In this document: positions 19,932-30,477 of the stretch, piece by piece
Numbering within the stretch: position 1 is the stretch's first letter
Layout: each line of letters opens with the position of its first letter
Origin: Amanita rubescens
Taxonomy: Eukaryota; Basidiomycota; Agaricomycetes; Agaricales; Amanitaceae
Direction of reading: 5' to 3'
Length of the DNA: 46,504 nucleotides
Assembly (NCBI GenBank): GCA_015039365.1
Contig: WION01000413.1
Span: forward strand, 1 to 46,504
The notes under the pieces: generated by a model
Seen by the model: only the letters and a program-made list of their open reading frames with translations
What the model was told of the DNA's origin: nothing
Database searches by the model: none
Made by a program: the position numbers and the translations under genes

Positions 19932-21358
19932 ACTGGCACAACCTGCCATCACTCAACAAATGATTGATGATGCAAGGGCAATAAAAAAGGCCTTTGATGA
20001 TTGGGTCGTTGAGGATGATCGCATCCTCGGATCCATAAATATGAAATGTTCTGCTACAATACAGCAGATCAATCAAAGCATTAATTCCACCCAAGTCTTA
20101 TGGCGGAATTTAGCTGAACAATACGACGTGACAACGTCTGCTGGTATATATAATGATTTCCAATTAGCCGTTACTTGGAAATTTCAAGACAAGAAGGATC
20201 CCACACAATCCTTAAACGACCTCCTCGCCATAATAAACTGCTTAGCATCAAGCAGAATTACATTGCCTGCAAATGTCCAGGCAATGATTGTACTTTCAGC
20301 TGTCCCTAGTCATTGGGACAATTTTGCTGCTGTGGTTCTAGCCACAACAGAACCATCAGATCTCATGATCCAAGGGATACTTCCCTTAATCCAGAATGAG
20401 TGGCGCCGAAGGCACCCTGAATCTGCTGTGACAGCTAATACGTCGCAACAACAGCAGCAACCATGGCAACAAGTACGTGGTCGAGGACGTGGATGTGGAC
20501 GCAGATGTGGCCATGGATCAGGTTGTGGACATGGGGGGAGGCCTTATTCTAGGCCTCCACAAGGCGCTGAAACATCGGCTCCACCAGCTCCTCTGGCGAA
20601 TCAAAATTGGCCGGGTAAAATTGAGGGCCAAAAGAGAGGTCCTAATTGGGAGAGGAACCGAGAACGCCGAAAGGCAGATGCAGCCAAGAAGAAGGCTGCC
20701 AAAGCCACAGAACATACTATGGGTTCTGCACATACCGTCGCCCATATTGGGCCTTATAGCATCACTGAGCCCGACTTTGTTCAGGGCTCTAGTAAAGACA
20801 AGGACAAACAGGACTTCGCGTCCTATAAATCGAATCGAGGAATGGGGATATCATTGGATGATATCGATTATAAAAATATGGATATACATAGATCAGGAAG
20901 CTGAACTATATTACGATGATTATTACTATGAAGATAATGGCGAACAATGGTATGAAACCATTAAGAAGCTGGAAATGGCTAACTTTCTCTTCATAGAGGC
21001 AGGAATGAAAACGGTGTTCCCTAAATTGGGACATCATTGTCGTACTATAAATTCCTTCTTTGTACAATCTGTACTATATGATAGTATAAATTATAAAGAA
21101 AATTTAGACGAAAACTGCCTTGTAAGAGATAAGTTGTGTGACACAAATGCCATTTATAGTGCCCTTATGATTGAATGATCATATAATATTGGTAACATGT
21201 TTAAGAAACCTTTTACATGTTTAGCGGTCAATAAACAAAAGTTTAAAGATAAAGTACATCCAACATGTCCCTGTCCAGAATGTGTTGAGAAGCGTACTGG
21301 AGATACACTATGGATGTGTGACTCTGGTGCATCCGATCACTTTACCTTTAGTAGGAAA
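19932..21358 (+). pseudogene. Copia-A copy 2 gag to protease start
   Basis: It matches A1 from about Gag residue 90 (QPAITQQMIDDA) through the RG-rich tract to LWMCDSGASDHFTFSRK, where copia-B is inserted. Damage: a 4-base insertion near 20886 shifts the frame, and CGA changed to TGA near 21176. The RG tract is eroded by Arg to Cys and His changes (for example GRGCGRRCGHG), as expected from CpG decay. The N-terminal Gag and the upstream short ORF are absent because the MITE junction at 19931 cuts in. Confidence 0.9.
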
Positions 21359-21764
21359 TGACGAAGTTATCTTATCTAATCTAAGATAACAAGGAAATCT
21401 TATCTTATCTGCTTACTAAGCAGATCAGGATATATATAGATAGAACCTTGTAGAAGGTTCTAGTACACTTGCGTCATCCCTACTGCGGATGGCGCCATAT
21501 GACACCATAGCTGCGCATGACATCAGCGCAGCTCCATATTTCCATATATGAGTATGACGTATGTAGTTACATATATTTACTTATGTTGTTACCTATTAGG
21601 ACACAGACAGTATATAAAAACCTGCCATGTACCGTAGAATAGGAACAAGCTCTCTTAACCTCCTACCACCATCTTCTCAGCTGAGTGGTCTGCTACAGAA
21701 CACATCGGGTAAGCTATCGCTTTAACTCCTCGACGCTGCGCTACTGGGCGTTTCCCTTTCGTCA
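21359..21764 (+). repeat. 5' LTR of copia-B
   Basis: 406 bases from TGACGAAG to CTTTCGTCA, with short inverted ends TGACGAA. The TATA box is TATATAAA at 21611-21618. The first 60 bases hold about five GATA/TATC cores, and TGACATCA occurs at 21518-21525. The 3' copy (30135-30477 plus 44743-44681) differs at only a few bases. Confidence 0.95.
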
Positions 21765-22337
21765 GGTTATGGGCCCCGACATGGTATTGCTTGTCGACGC
21801 TATCGCCAACGACGTACGCGATGTGTGAACACAGGTATAGTATCGTGCGGGTCTGTGGATCTGTAGCACCGTTGATTACAGCTAACCCTTGCACCTGCTA
21901 TAAGAGCTAATGACATGCGCCCGGACCCTAGGGCTAAGGGGGATCTCCTAGACACCCAGGGATAAGGGTATTACCTACGTTTCTCAAGGCTGGCATGGCA
22001 ACCTTGACCCCCACAGAGTTTTACTTGCCCTCTGTGATGTGATTGGGGTATTAATGCATGATATAACATCATAAGCCCCTTAGAGGCTTTAAAATACAAT
22101 ATGGCTCGTATATAGCTATTCTAGTATAAAGGACGGGCTGACATCCCATTTGGGGTGGTACACGCAGTCTATTGAGGATGCGCCCTTAGGGACTCCTCTA
22201 GTCGGAATGTTCTAAGGAACATTCTAAGTTTAGGCTCTGTGGTGATCCCACAATCCTATCTAGATAGCTTCATATTGTTTACCAGTTGTGCTTACATAGC
22301 TGTCTGGGGGGTTTATGGACCAGAAGCTATTTCTATT
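21765..22337 (+). other. Primer site and structured leader of copia-B
   Basis: The primer site GGTTATGGGCCCCG (21765-21778) matches the initiator tRNA-Met anticodon arm. The leader keeps the copia-A hairpins with different sequence: CAAGG/CCTTG (21985-21989, 22002-22006), CACAGAG/CTCTGTG (22012-22018, 22030-22036), AAGCC/GGCTT (22073-22077, 22085-22089), GAATGTTC/GAACATTC (22205-22212, 22217-22224), TGTGG/CCACA (22238-22242, 22248-22252), and the bulged stem ATAGCT-G-TCTGG with CCAGAAGCTAT (22296-22307, 22320-22330). Similarity with copia-A ends at TTCTATT. Between here and 22597 no feature is recognised. Confidence 0.8.
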
Positions 22338-22596
22338 CCTGGAACAAACTGTTCTCCCTCGTTCAAAGGGATCCAGGGGAGAAATGCCGTTTTGCATGCT
22401 CCCAGTTCCAGGACCATATGCATGTCATCTCTTACAGGTAGCACATTCACACACATGGGTACACGTCCAAGGTGGTAGTGTCCAGGCATATCCATGCTTG
22501 GAGTAGCTCATAAGCTGCACGAATGGGTTGTTGTCATTTCCGTAATGACACCTCATTAATTGTTCCAATTTAGATATAAAATCTTCGCTCCAGCCT

Positions 22597-23160
22597 ATGA
22601 GCCGTCGAGCTAGAAGATATAATAGATTAGCAGAAGACATAAATAGGCTCAACCACCTATATCCAAGTTCATCTTCCGATAGTGAACTTGAATCGCTAAC
22701 TGCAAACTTTGCAAGCAGTTCAGCTCGCATAACTACCCGGCCATTTAACCAGATAGTTCCAACATATCCATCTGCGTCATCTTCTGAGGACGAATTAGAT
22801 CGTGATCCAAACGATTATTACGTCCCACGCGCAGATACTCCCCTTCCTGTTTATCTACCAGGAAGAGCTCATCATTCAGCAGGTGTACACACTTCGCTGA
22901 TAAACCGTCAGTACAGACTTGAAACTGACACATTTCGATCTGGTTTCACTCTAACCGACGAAATCCAGTTCCAAAGATCTTTAATCGAAGATCGAGGACC
23001 TGATTATAGCGAGGTCGAACTGTTCTCGCAACACAGTTCAAGTTCGTTCAGCTCACTAGCTGAACCAAATCAAATCATCATCCGACAAAGGTTCCGTAGA
23101 ACCTTTTTACAACTCTTTCTTGCCACTTTCCTCGCATCACTCTCAATCTTCATTATCTAA
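22597..23160 (+). CDS. Short ORF before copia-B gag with C-terminal hydrophobic segment
   Basis: 187 residues from ATG at 22597 to TAA at 23158-23160, six bases before the gag ATG and in the same frame. The N-terminus is basic (MSRRARRYNR), followed by Ser/Asp/Glu-rich stretches (YPSSSSDSELESL, SASSSEDELDRD), TPLPVYLPG, LTDEIQFQRSLIEDRG, a Ser run, RQRFRR, and a final hydrophobic segment FLQLFLATFLASLSIFII. This layout predicts a cytosolic acidic domain with a tail anchor. The copia-A counterpart (5567-5016) shares order, length and motifs, so the ORF has been kept while sequences diverged. No known family is recognised. Gag could be reached by reinitiation, stop readthrough or splicing. Confidence 0.8.
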   Translation: MSRRARRYNRLAEDINRLNHLYPSSSSDSELESLTANFASSSARITTRPFNQIVPTYPSASSSEDELDRDPNDYYVPRADTPLPVYLPGRAHHSAGVHTSLINRQYRLETDTFRSGFTLTDEIQFQRSLIEDRGPDYSEVELFSQHSSSSFSSLAEPNQIIIRQRFRRTFLQLFLATFLASLSIFII

Positions 23161-23166
23161 AGAAAG

Positions 23167-24462
23167 ATGTCCGAAGATTCCGCATCACTCTCCACTGTCC
23201 CCTTACTTAAGGGTGACAATTACCGCTTGTGGGCTCGCAAAATGACGGCCTACTTACAAGTAAAAGGAATCTATAAATACATGAGAGATTCCTTTATCCA
23301 ACCCCTGGATCTTAACGCCACCGAACAGGCAATGCTCAAAGCACATGACTTCGATGCAGTATTACCAGCGGAAGCTCCAGATGCAGAGCCTTTGCTGGCC
23401 CCAATACCGGCCAATATTCAAGCGTTACTAAACCAGAGAGACATGTATTTAGAATGGCTCTCTGATAATGAAAAAGCCCTGGGATCAATAATGCTCCGTT
23501 TGAGCGATTCTATCGCGGAGATATATGATACCGGGACTTACCTCAATGCAAGGGTCCTCTGGGTCACCTTGCGCCAAAGATATGGAGATACCGGCCAAAC
23601 CGGTACCTTCAACGAATTCCAGGCTGCCCTGGATTGGAAGCTTGATGAAAGAAGGGACCCTGAACAGTCCCTTAATGAAATAATCGCCAAATTCGAGCGA
23701 TTAGGTGGACAGGGTTTCTCGCTACCTGAAGAACAAAAAGCGATGATAATTGTCCGCGGTGTTCCACACCATTGGGATAATTTTGTAGGAGCTGTTTTGG
23801 CAACTGCACCGGCGGCTGGACTTACTGTACAGCACGTCGTGATACAAATCAGGGAGGAATGGAGAAGGCGACATTCAAATGTCGCACATATGACCACGCA
23901 AATGGCACGCGGTGACCTGCAACAAAGGATTGGTGGGCAGGCACCCTGGCAAGGTCATGGGTGAGGACGTGGACGAGGCCGCGGAGGATTCCGTGGCCGT
24001 GGACGAGGTGGTGGTGGTTTTACACAAAACACACCACAATTCCAGCAACCAGCAATGGAGGCTGGTAATGCTCCGAGGTTACCGGAGCAACAGCAGCAGT
24101 GGCAGGGTCAAATGACCAACCAAACACGTGGCCATAACTGGCAATGTAATAGGCAACTTCGCCAAACAGCGAAGGCCAACCGAGCAGCTGCACAAGCAGA
24201 CGCTCATCAAGTAACTTCAGGCATGACCTATACTGGGCAAAACCAAACTCAGTATACTGCTGCACCGGCCATTCTTGGCCACCATTCCATTGTACCATTT
24301 GTACAAGGATTGTCCACCGGGAGAATAGAAGAAATAACTCCCATGCAAGAAGAACCCCTTATTGAAGGGGCATATGATGATCAGCCGCTTGACAAATTCG
24401 CGGCTTTTGACGATTATGACATGAAGAATTACAATGATTCTTCATATGATGACTATTATAAC
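23167..24462 (+). pseudogene. Copia-B gag, one TGA, cut by a MITE
   Basis: It starts MSEDSASLSTVPLLKGDNYR and has the copia Gag (UBN2-like) body (WARKMTAYLQVKGIYKYM, ALDWKLDERRDPEQSLNEI, VPHHWDNF). TGA at 23962-23964 replaces an expected CGA just before the Gly/Arg-rich tract (GRGRGRGGFRGRGRGGGG). The frame then stays open to the MITE. As in copia-A there is no CCHC knuckle. The two families share about 30-40 percent of residues by eye. Without the TGA and MITE, the frame would pass into protease. Confidence 0.9.
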
Positions 24463-25309
24463 TAGTGTTTTAAAGTCCGGTTTGGTCCGGTCTTTTTCCT
24501 ATTTTGGAAAAGACCGGACTGTGACCGGTTGTGACACTCCTATTATTTTTCGCAACCGAAACCGAAACTGGATGCAACCGGTTGGCTCCGGTTGCACCCC
24601 CGGTTGCCTGCAGTTGCAACCGGTTTTTGATGAACTGGTTGCCAACTGATCCAAGACCGGTCACAACCGGTGTAGCACAGCGTCATCCAAGTCTCTATCG
24701 ATGCATCCACCCCACCAACACCTCACATCATTCCATTTAGCCACAGATCCATCCAGTCATACACCCATGCACCCATCTAACACATTAAAATTACACTGTG
24801 ACCCTTAGAATATGTTGTTGTAACCCTTAGAATAATTTAATGTAATTTTCGTGACATATGTTCAATGTCATCCAAGTGTCAATTTATGCATCCACCCATC
24901 CAAGCAGTTCAATCCCCCTTATTAACGTAGTAATCAGACACACACCTACCCATCCACCTATCCAGCCCATAATATCCACCTCATAATATTAAAAATGACA
25001 TATTTGATACCTACAACATAAATTCATTCAAATTCTGACATTAACCATAACCCTGGATTAGGGTCAATTAGGGGCGACATCCGATTGCCCGCCAACCAAT
25101 CCACCCCTAGAACCCTCTTACCGGTTGCCATAAAAGACCGGTTGCAACCGGTCTTCAACCGGTTTCCTAAAATGGCAGGTATGAGGCAACCGAGACTGAA
25201 ACCAGTCTCAATTGAAGGCAACCGCAACTGCGGTTCGGTTGCAACCGAGCATCGGTCCGGTCCGGTTGCCGGTTTTTTTCCGGTCTGGCAACCGGACTTT
25301 TAAACACTA
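24463..25309 (+). mobile_element. hAT-type MITE family 3 inside copia-B gag
   Basis: Ends are TAGTGTTTTAAAGTCCGG and, from the right, TAGTGTTTAAAAGTCCGG. Flanks ATTATAAC (24455-24462) and ATTATAAT (25310-25317) match at 7 of 8. Both ends are filled with CAACCGGTTGC-type units; the middle is A/T-rich with no gene. It shares the TAGTG terminus and ACCGGT core with families 1 and 2 but differs otherwise. Confidence 0.9.
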
Positions 25310-28227
25310 ATTATAATGACGAGTGGGTAAAATCTTATTTTAGTATGGATTGGGCTAACTCTTATTCAGTGGACGTATGTAAAACAATCTCTGATTCTGT
25401 AATTGTATATAACATGGAATGTAATAAAAATTCATGTCAATCCAAAAACGTCCCTATGAGAGTTAGCCCTATAAGTCCAAACTATAAAAATAAGATTCAT
25501 GTCACCTATCCAATTCATACAACAGGAAATCAACATCAGCATATTATATGCGCTGGTAGAATGGACAATTGCAAATGTCCTTCCTGTTGTACAGAACAGA
25601 CTGGAGAAACACTATGGATGTGTGACTCTGGTGCATCTGAGCATTTTACCTTTAATCTGAACGATTTTTCAGATTATAAACCTTTTGATAAAGTTAAACT
25701 GGTAAAAACAGCAGATGGCACATCCGATCTCATTGGACAAGGCACTGTTATTTTTATTCATAAATTATCAAATGGAACAAGCCACCTTGTGAAACTGTAC
25801 CCCGTGTTATACATGCCGCGTCTTAACATACGACTTGTTTCGAATGGCATGTTGTGTAAGCAAGGGTTACTGGCGTCACAAGACGATCAATGGATCACCT
25901 TTTCCTATAAAGATGGTAAAAAGGAAATATACCTTGAAGCAAATTATCGCAATCAAGATACATTGACTTTATGCACAGGATGTATTATTCATAAAAACGT
26001 CCATAAAGTGCCACCATTCTTTGAAAGAGAATCTGTCAATACATATACACACGTTGATAAGGCTCCACCTGTTGAAACTTATACAGTAAATGAAAGTGTA
26101 TCAACGTACGATATATGGCATAAACGTCTAGGTCACCCTAGTAAAGACGTGTTCCAACATTTACAAGGACACGTAAAAGGGTTTGAAAAAGGCGATCTTC
26201 CCAAACCATCTCCAAATCTCCGATGTGAAGGATGCTTAAAAGGAAAAATGAAGGCAAAAACTTATAAAGAATCCAAGAAGCGGGCATCACAGCCGCTTGA
26301 AATGATCCACATGGACTTAAAAGAGTTTCCAACTCAGTCTTACCACAAATACAAGTATATACTTGTTGTGGTCGATGATTTCTCATTGCATGTATGGATC
26401 GGATTCCTTAAACACAAGTCAGATACCACTGAAGTGTTCCAGCGATGGTTCACGAAAGTTTCTGCACTTAACAAACAAATACTCTACCTCCGTTCCAATC
26501 GAGGGGGGGAATTCGTAAATAAAGCCTTTAAAGATTTCCTTGACAAAAATGGCATTCAACACCAAACATCGGCACCTCATATACATCAGCAAAATGGACG
26601 AGCTGAACAAATGATTCAGACTTTAAATGATAAGTCTGAAGCTATGCGGCTCGATGCATGTATACTGAGATCATGGTGGGAATTTTCAATCGAAACAGCT
26701 GTACACGTATACAATAGAACCCCAATTGTGTGTGGCAACTGGAAAACGCCTTGGGAACTTTTATATGGTTCCCTTCCTGACGTTCAATACTTTAAAGTAT
26801 TCGGATGTGAAGCTTGGGTTTTTATCCCAGTTGAAAAATGTTCTGATAAACTATCTCCAAAATCAGAACTTATGACGTTTGTCGGGTATGAACTAGGATC
26901 AAAAGCATATAAATTTATGGATTCCAACAACGCACTAGTTATATCCGCCCAAGCCACATTCTTTGAAGACAGATTTCCTCGTAAAGGAAAAAGTGATATT
27001 ATTATTACTAAAGATCTTGCACCAATCCTTCTCGATAATCGAGACAGAAATAACGGTATTCCATCCCCTTCCACTGTTAGGGGAAGACAACTTGGTTGCA
27101 GGCGTACACAATCTCCTCTACCAGCTGACTCTATAGAGGGAGGAGATCCTGAAAGCGACTCAAGCTCCAGCTCCGGTCACTCGGGCGATAAACCGGCATC
27201 AGTAAAACGAGAATCTTTATCACCCCTATCAGACGGCCTTAAAACTCCGTCTTGGGGATTAAAATCTCGTAGTCCAACACTGGACGAAGCTGATAAACCG
27301 GATAGTCCTGATATCAGAAAAGGTTCTACCATGGATGATCTTAAAAGGAGATTCCAAGAAACCATGAGGAACATTGATGATGAACTAGAGGACCTTGAAG
27401 CAGGAGATAGAACTCGCCTGCTGGAACAAAATAGTGGACTTCGTGACAGGCACACGGGTATAGAAATCCGTAGACGCAATGCGGATGAAATCCTAAAAAG
27501 ATTCATCCCTGACAGAAGTCCACCATGTACAAATACTAGAGAACAAGTCTTAGAAATCAGAAAAAGACTTGCAGAAAGATTTGTACCAGATGGGATCTCT
27601 GAATTTACACCTAAAGATCGTCTATCATCCTCAAAATTTAAAGAGGAAATTGATAAACAAATTCCTATGCCAGATCTAACTTTTAATAAAGTCAGAGAGA
27701 AATTTGGCAAACGATCTATTGTTCAGAAACCCATAAATCCAGCAGATTATGTCCCTGAAGCAACTAGACCATCATCCAAAGCCATGGGCAAACACAGAGA
27801 AAGATCTAAATCTTTAGATAGATCTCATAGACCTCGTAGTAAACAGAGGCTAAATGAACCTGAGCCAGTGGTACCTCCACCAGCAGTGGTTCCTCGAAGA
27901 TCTAATCGCGTCCCCAAGCCAATTATATGCAAAGACAATGCGTATGGTGAAAAGAAGGCAGTCGAAATAGAAAAAGAAATTCTTAGACAAAGAGATCTGA
28001 TTAAATACCAGATTGATAATTATGAGAATGACTTTGGCGGCCAAATCCCAAACAGAGAGGCGGCCAGACGTTTTGAACCAACTGCCAAAACACCACCTTC
28101 GAAATCTATGGATATAGATCCCAAGGCAACAATGGCTAGGATGATCAAAGAGTGTGGAAATGACTTCATGCATTTCTTACTCGCAAATATGATACCAAGA
28201 GAAGAAATTCGAACTGTATCAATATAG
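25310..28227 (+). pseudogene. Copia-B Gag C-terminus, protease and integrase
   Basis: After the MITE the frame continues (NDEWVKSYF). A Cys cluster CKCPSC precedes protease LWMCDSGASEHF (catalytic Asp codon 25624-25626). The pre-integrase module has WHKRLGHPS and CEGCLKGKMKAK (about 26115-26265). The integrase core has HMDL and NGRAEQM, but the middle acidic residue is changed: LRSNRGGEF, with Asn codon at 26497-26499 where copia-A has Asp. A 330-residue Ser/Arg/Glu-rich linker follows (27030-27990). The frame ends at TAG 28225-28227 after a frameshift near 28200. The substitution should abolish integrase catalysis. Confidence 0.92.
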
Positions 28228-30119
28228 GGACATATATAAGATCAAAGGTGAAAATATTGATCTTTACAAGCAGTGGCGAACTGCTATGGAAGACGAGTTT
28301 AAATCTCTCCAAAATAGAGATATGGGAATTAATGGAATTACCAAAAGGGCATAACCCGATAAAGTGTCGTTGGGTTTATGATATAAAGTCGGATGACCGT
28401 AAAAAGGCACGACTTGTCGCCAAAGGCTTTAGCCAATGCCCGGGATTGGATTATGATGAAACATTCTCGCCGGTAGCGAGATATGAAACAATTAGACTTC
28501 TTCTGGCAACAAGTGCTTTAGAAAATTGGGATATTGAAGCACTTGACGTTAAAACTGCTTTCCTCTATGGTGACTTAGACGAGGAAATATATATGCAACA
28601 ACCAGAAGGTTTCATCATTAAAGGACAAGAATCTAAAGTATATAAACTTAAGAAAGCTATTTATGGCCTAAAACAAGCATCGTACGCTTGGAATAAACAA
28701 GCAGACAAATCCTTGAAGTCCCTAGGATTTAAACAATGCTTAGCTGACTCTGGCATATATGTCAGAACCACAGATAAAGATATTACCATATGTGTAATAT
28801 ATGTGGACGATATACTTTTCATAGGAGACAGGACCGAAACAATTTCATATATCAAAAAGGAGTTTATGAAAATGTGGGAATGTCGGGACCTTGGAAAAGT
28901 TAAAGAATACTTGGGCATCAGAATCAATTACAACCGAGCAATTGGTACGCTTGTAATAGATCAAGCTGCCTATGCAAAGACAGTCGTTGAACGCTTTGGC
29001 TTGTCAAATTGCAAGCCGGTGTCAACTCCTTTACCTGCAGGATATGTACCTGCTAAAAACACCTCTGAAGCATCCTCCGAGGACAGATCCTATTATCAGC
29101 AAATAATTGGATCGTTATTATATCTAGCCTTAGGAACTAGGCCTGATATAGCTTATGCTGTTATCCTAATGTCGCAATTTTCTGTTAATCCATCTTACGA
29201 CCACATCCAAAGGGCGCTTTATATAGTAAAATATATAGCGCACACCCTTGACACACGAATCACCTATTCCAGAAATGGGAAAGGTTTCGTTGCCTATGCG
29301 GACGCAGATTGGGCGTCTGACAGAGAGACTAGAGTCTCAGTTACAGGCTATGCCTTAACTTTGGCAGGGGGTGCAGTTTGTTGGGTTTCTCGAAAACAGA
29401 AAATGGTTGCGTTGTCATCAATGGAAGCCGAATATATGGCAATGTCCGATGCCTCACGTCAAATTATGTGGGTGCTGAACCTATACCAAGAATTAGGTTT
29501 CCCCTTGGGCGGCATTGACCTTCTTTGCGACAATCAGGGTGCGATATTTCTGGCATCAAACCCTGCACAACAACATAAGTCAAAACACATTTCTATTTGC
29601 TATCATTACATTAGGGAACGTGTTGAACGAAAAGAGATCAATCTTTATTACATTCCCACCAATCAACAAATAGCGGACTTAATGACTAAGAACTTGAATA
29701 GAGAGAAAATTCAGTTCTTTATGAATGAACTAGGAATCACCGTCAATATCACTCCATATCCCACTATTAAGATACATAGTGCAAGTCATTGGATACACCT
29801 TTCAGCCGAAGGTTTAAATGGAGTCGAAGCAACGTTCATGTACACAAACAAGCGACAAAATTTCATTCGTGATATGCTTGATCCAAAAGTACCAAAGGAC
29901 ACGTTCATGAACAGGAAAGAAGATCTATTGCCAAAACGAATTAGGGATCGTATTATGAAAATATACGAACCTATAAGACAAGCAAAGATCAAAAGATCCT
30001 TTAAACGAGAAGACATTCAAATGTTAGACTCGTGGAATCTTTTAGAAACATTGATGGACGAAAACAAATTCCTGATAGAATTCATTAAGAAGAAATGGCG
30101 GATTAACATCCTAGGATGA
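28209..30119 (+). pseudogene. Copia-B reverse transcriptase and RNase H with C-terminal extension
   Basis: RT begins in a second frame (YQYRDIYKIKG, from 28217). Near 28325 a further indel moves it to the frame that stays open to TGA at 30117-30119. RT motifs are CRWVYDIKSD, FLYGDLDEEIY and YVDD at 28800-28811. RNase H motifs are YADADWASDRE, SSMEAEY, LCDNQGA and HISICYHYIRE, ending at IADLMTKNLNREK. Copia polyproteins usually stop soon after that point, but here about 125 more residues follow, with PYPTIKIHSASHWIHL and a basic Lys/Arg-rich tail. I see no known domain in the extension. Expression would need both frameshifts bypassed, so the gene is inactive. Confidence 0.93.
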
Positions 30120-30134
30120 CTTAGCGAGGGGGTG
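30120..30134 (+). other. Polypurine tract of copia-B
   Basis: AGCGAGGGGGTG lies between the pol stop codon and the first base of the 3' LTR, the expected place for plus-strand priming. Confidence 0.75.
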
Positions 30135-30477
30135 TGACGAAGTTATCTTATCTAATCTAAGATAACAAGGAGATCTTATCTTATCGGCTTACTAAGCAGA
30201 TCAGGATATATATAGATAGAACCTTGTAGAAGGTTCTAGTACACTTGCGTCATCCCTACTGCGGATGGCGCCATATGACACCATAGCTGCGCATGACATC
30301 AGCGCAGCTCCATATTTCCATATATGAGTATGACGTATGTAGTTACATATATTTACTTATGTTGTTACCTATTAGGACACAGACAGTATATAAAAACCTG
30401 CCATGTACCATAGAATAGGAACAAGCTCTCTTAACCTCCTACCACCATCTTCTCAGCTGAGTGGTCTGCTACAGAAC
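30135..30477 (+). repeat. 3' LTR of copia-B, first 343 bases
   Basis: It matches 21359-21701 nearly perfectly, then stops at TACAGAAC where the MITE begins. The missing end is at 44743-44681 on the opposite strand. Confidence 0.95.

Larger units (their letters stand above)
7170..21358 (+). mobile_element. Ty1/copia family A copy 2 (A2), 5' half with nested insertions
   Basis: A2 has its LTR at 7170-7579, leader at 7580-8204, then gypsy-B inserted at 8205. After the chimeric MITE ending at 19931, the A2 gag resumes at 19932 and runs into the protease, where copia-B is inserted at 21359. The rest of A2 is on the minus strand at 44680-43323 (integrase) and 34971-32807 (RT-RNase H) because the intervening block is inverted. 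The short ORF and the first about 90 Gag residues are missing, lost with the gypsy-B 3' half. That 7170-8204 and 19932-21358 belong to the same element is an inference from orientation, order and family. Confidence 0.75.
21359..30477 (+). mobile_element. Ty1/copia LTR retrotransposon, family B (copia-B), 3' LTR end displaced
   Basis: Order: 5' LTR, primer site, leader, short ORF, gag-pol, polypurine tract, 3' LTR. It is inserted in the A2 protease with the 5-base duplication GGAAA: one copy at 21354-21358, the other at 44680-44676 on the minus strand next to the displaced LTR end. The 3' LTR is split by a family 1 MITE at 30478, and its last 63 bases lie at 44743-44681 because of an inversion. 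Gag is split by another MITE (24463-25309). Pol has two frameshifts, and gag one TGA. Confidence 0.95.

Noticed and set aside
21765..22337. Group I intron or self-cleaving ribozyme in the copia leader
   Set aside because: No hammerhead core (CTGATGA with GAAA) or recognisable group I core was found; the hairpins are simple and in series.
27177..27710. Minus-strand 177-codon Ser/Leu-rich ORF
   Set aside because: Antisense shadow of the copia-B linker; no independent evidence.
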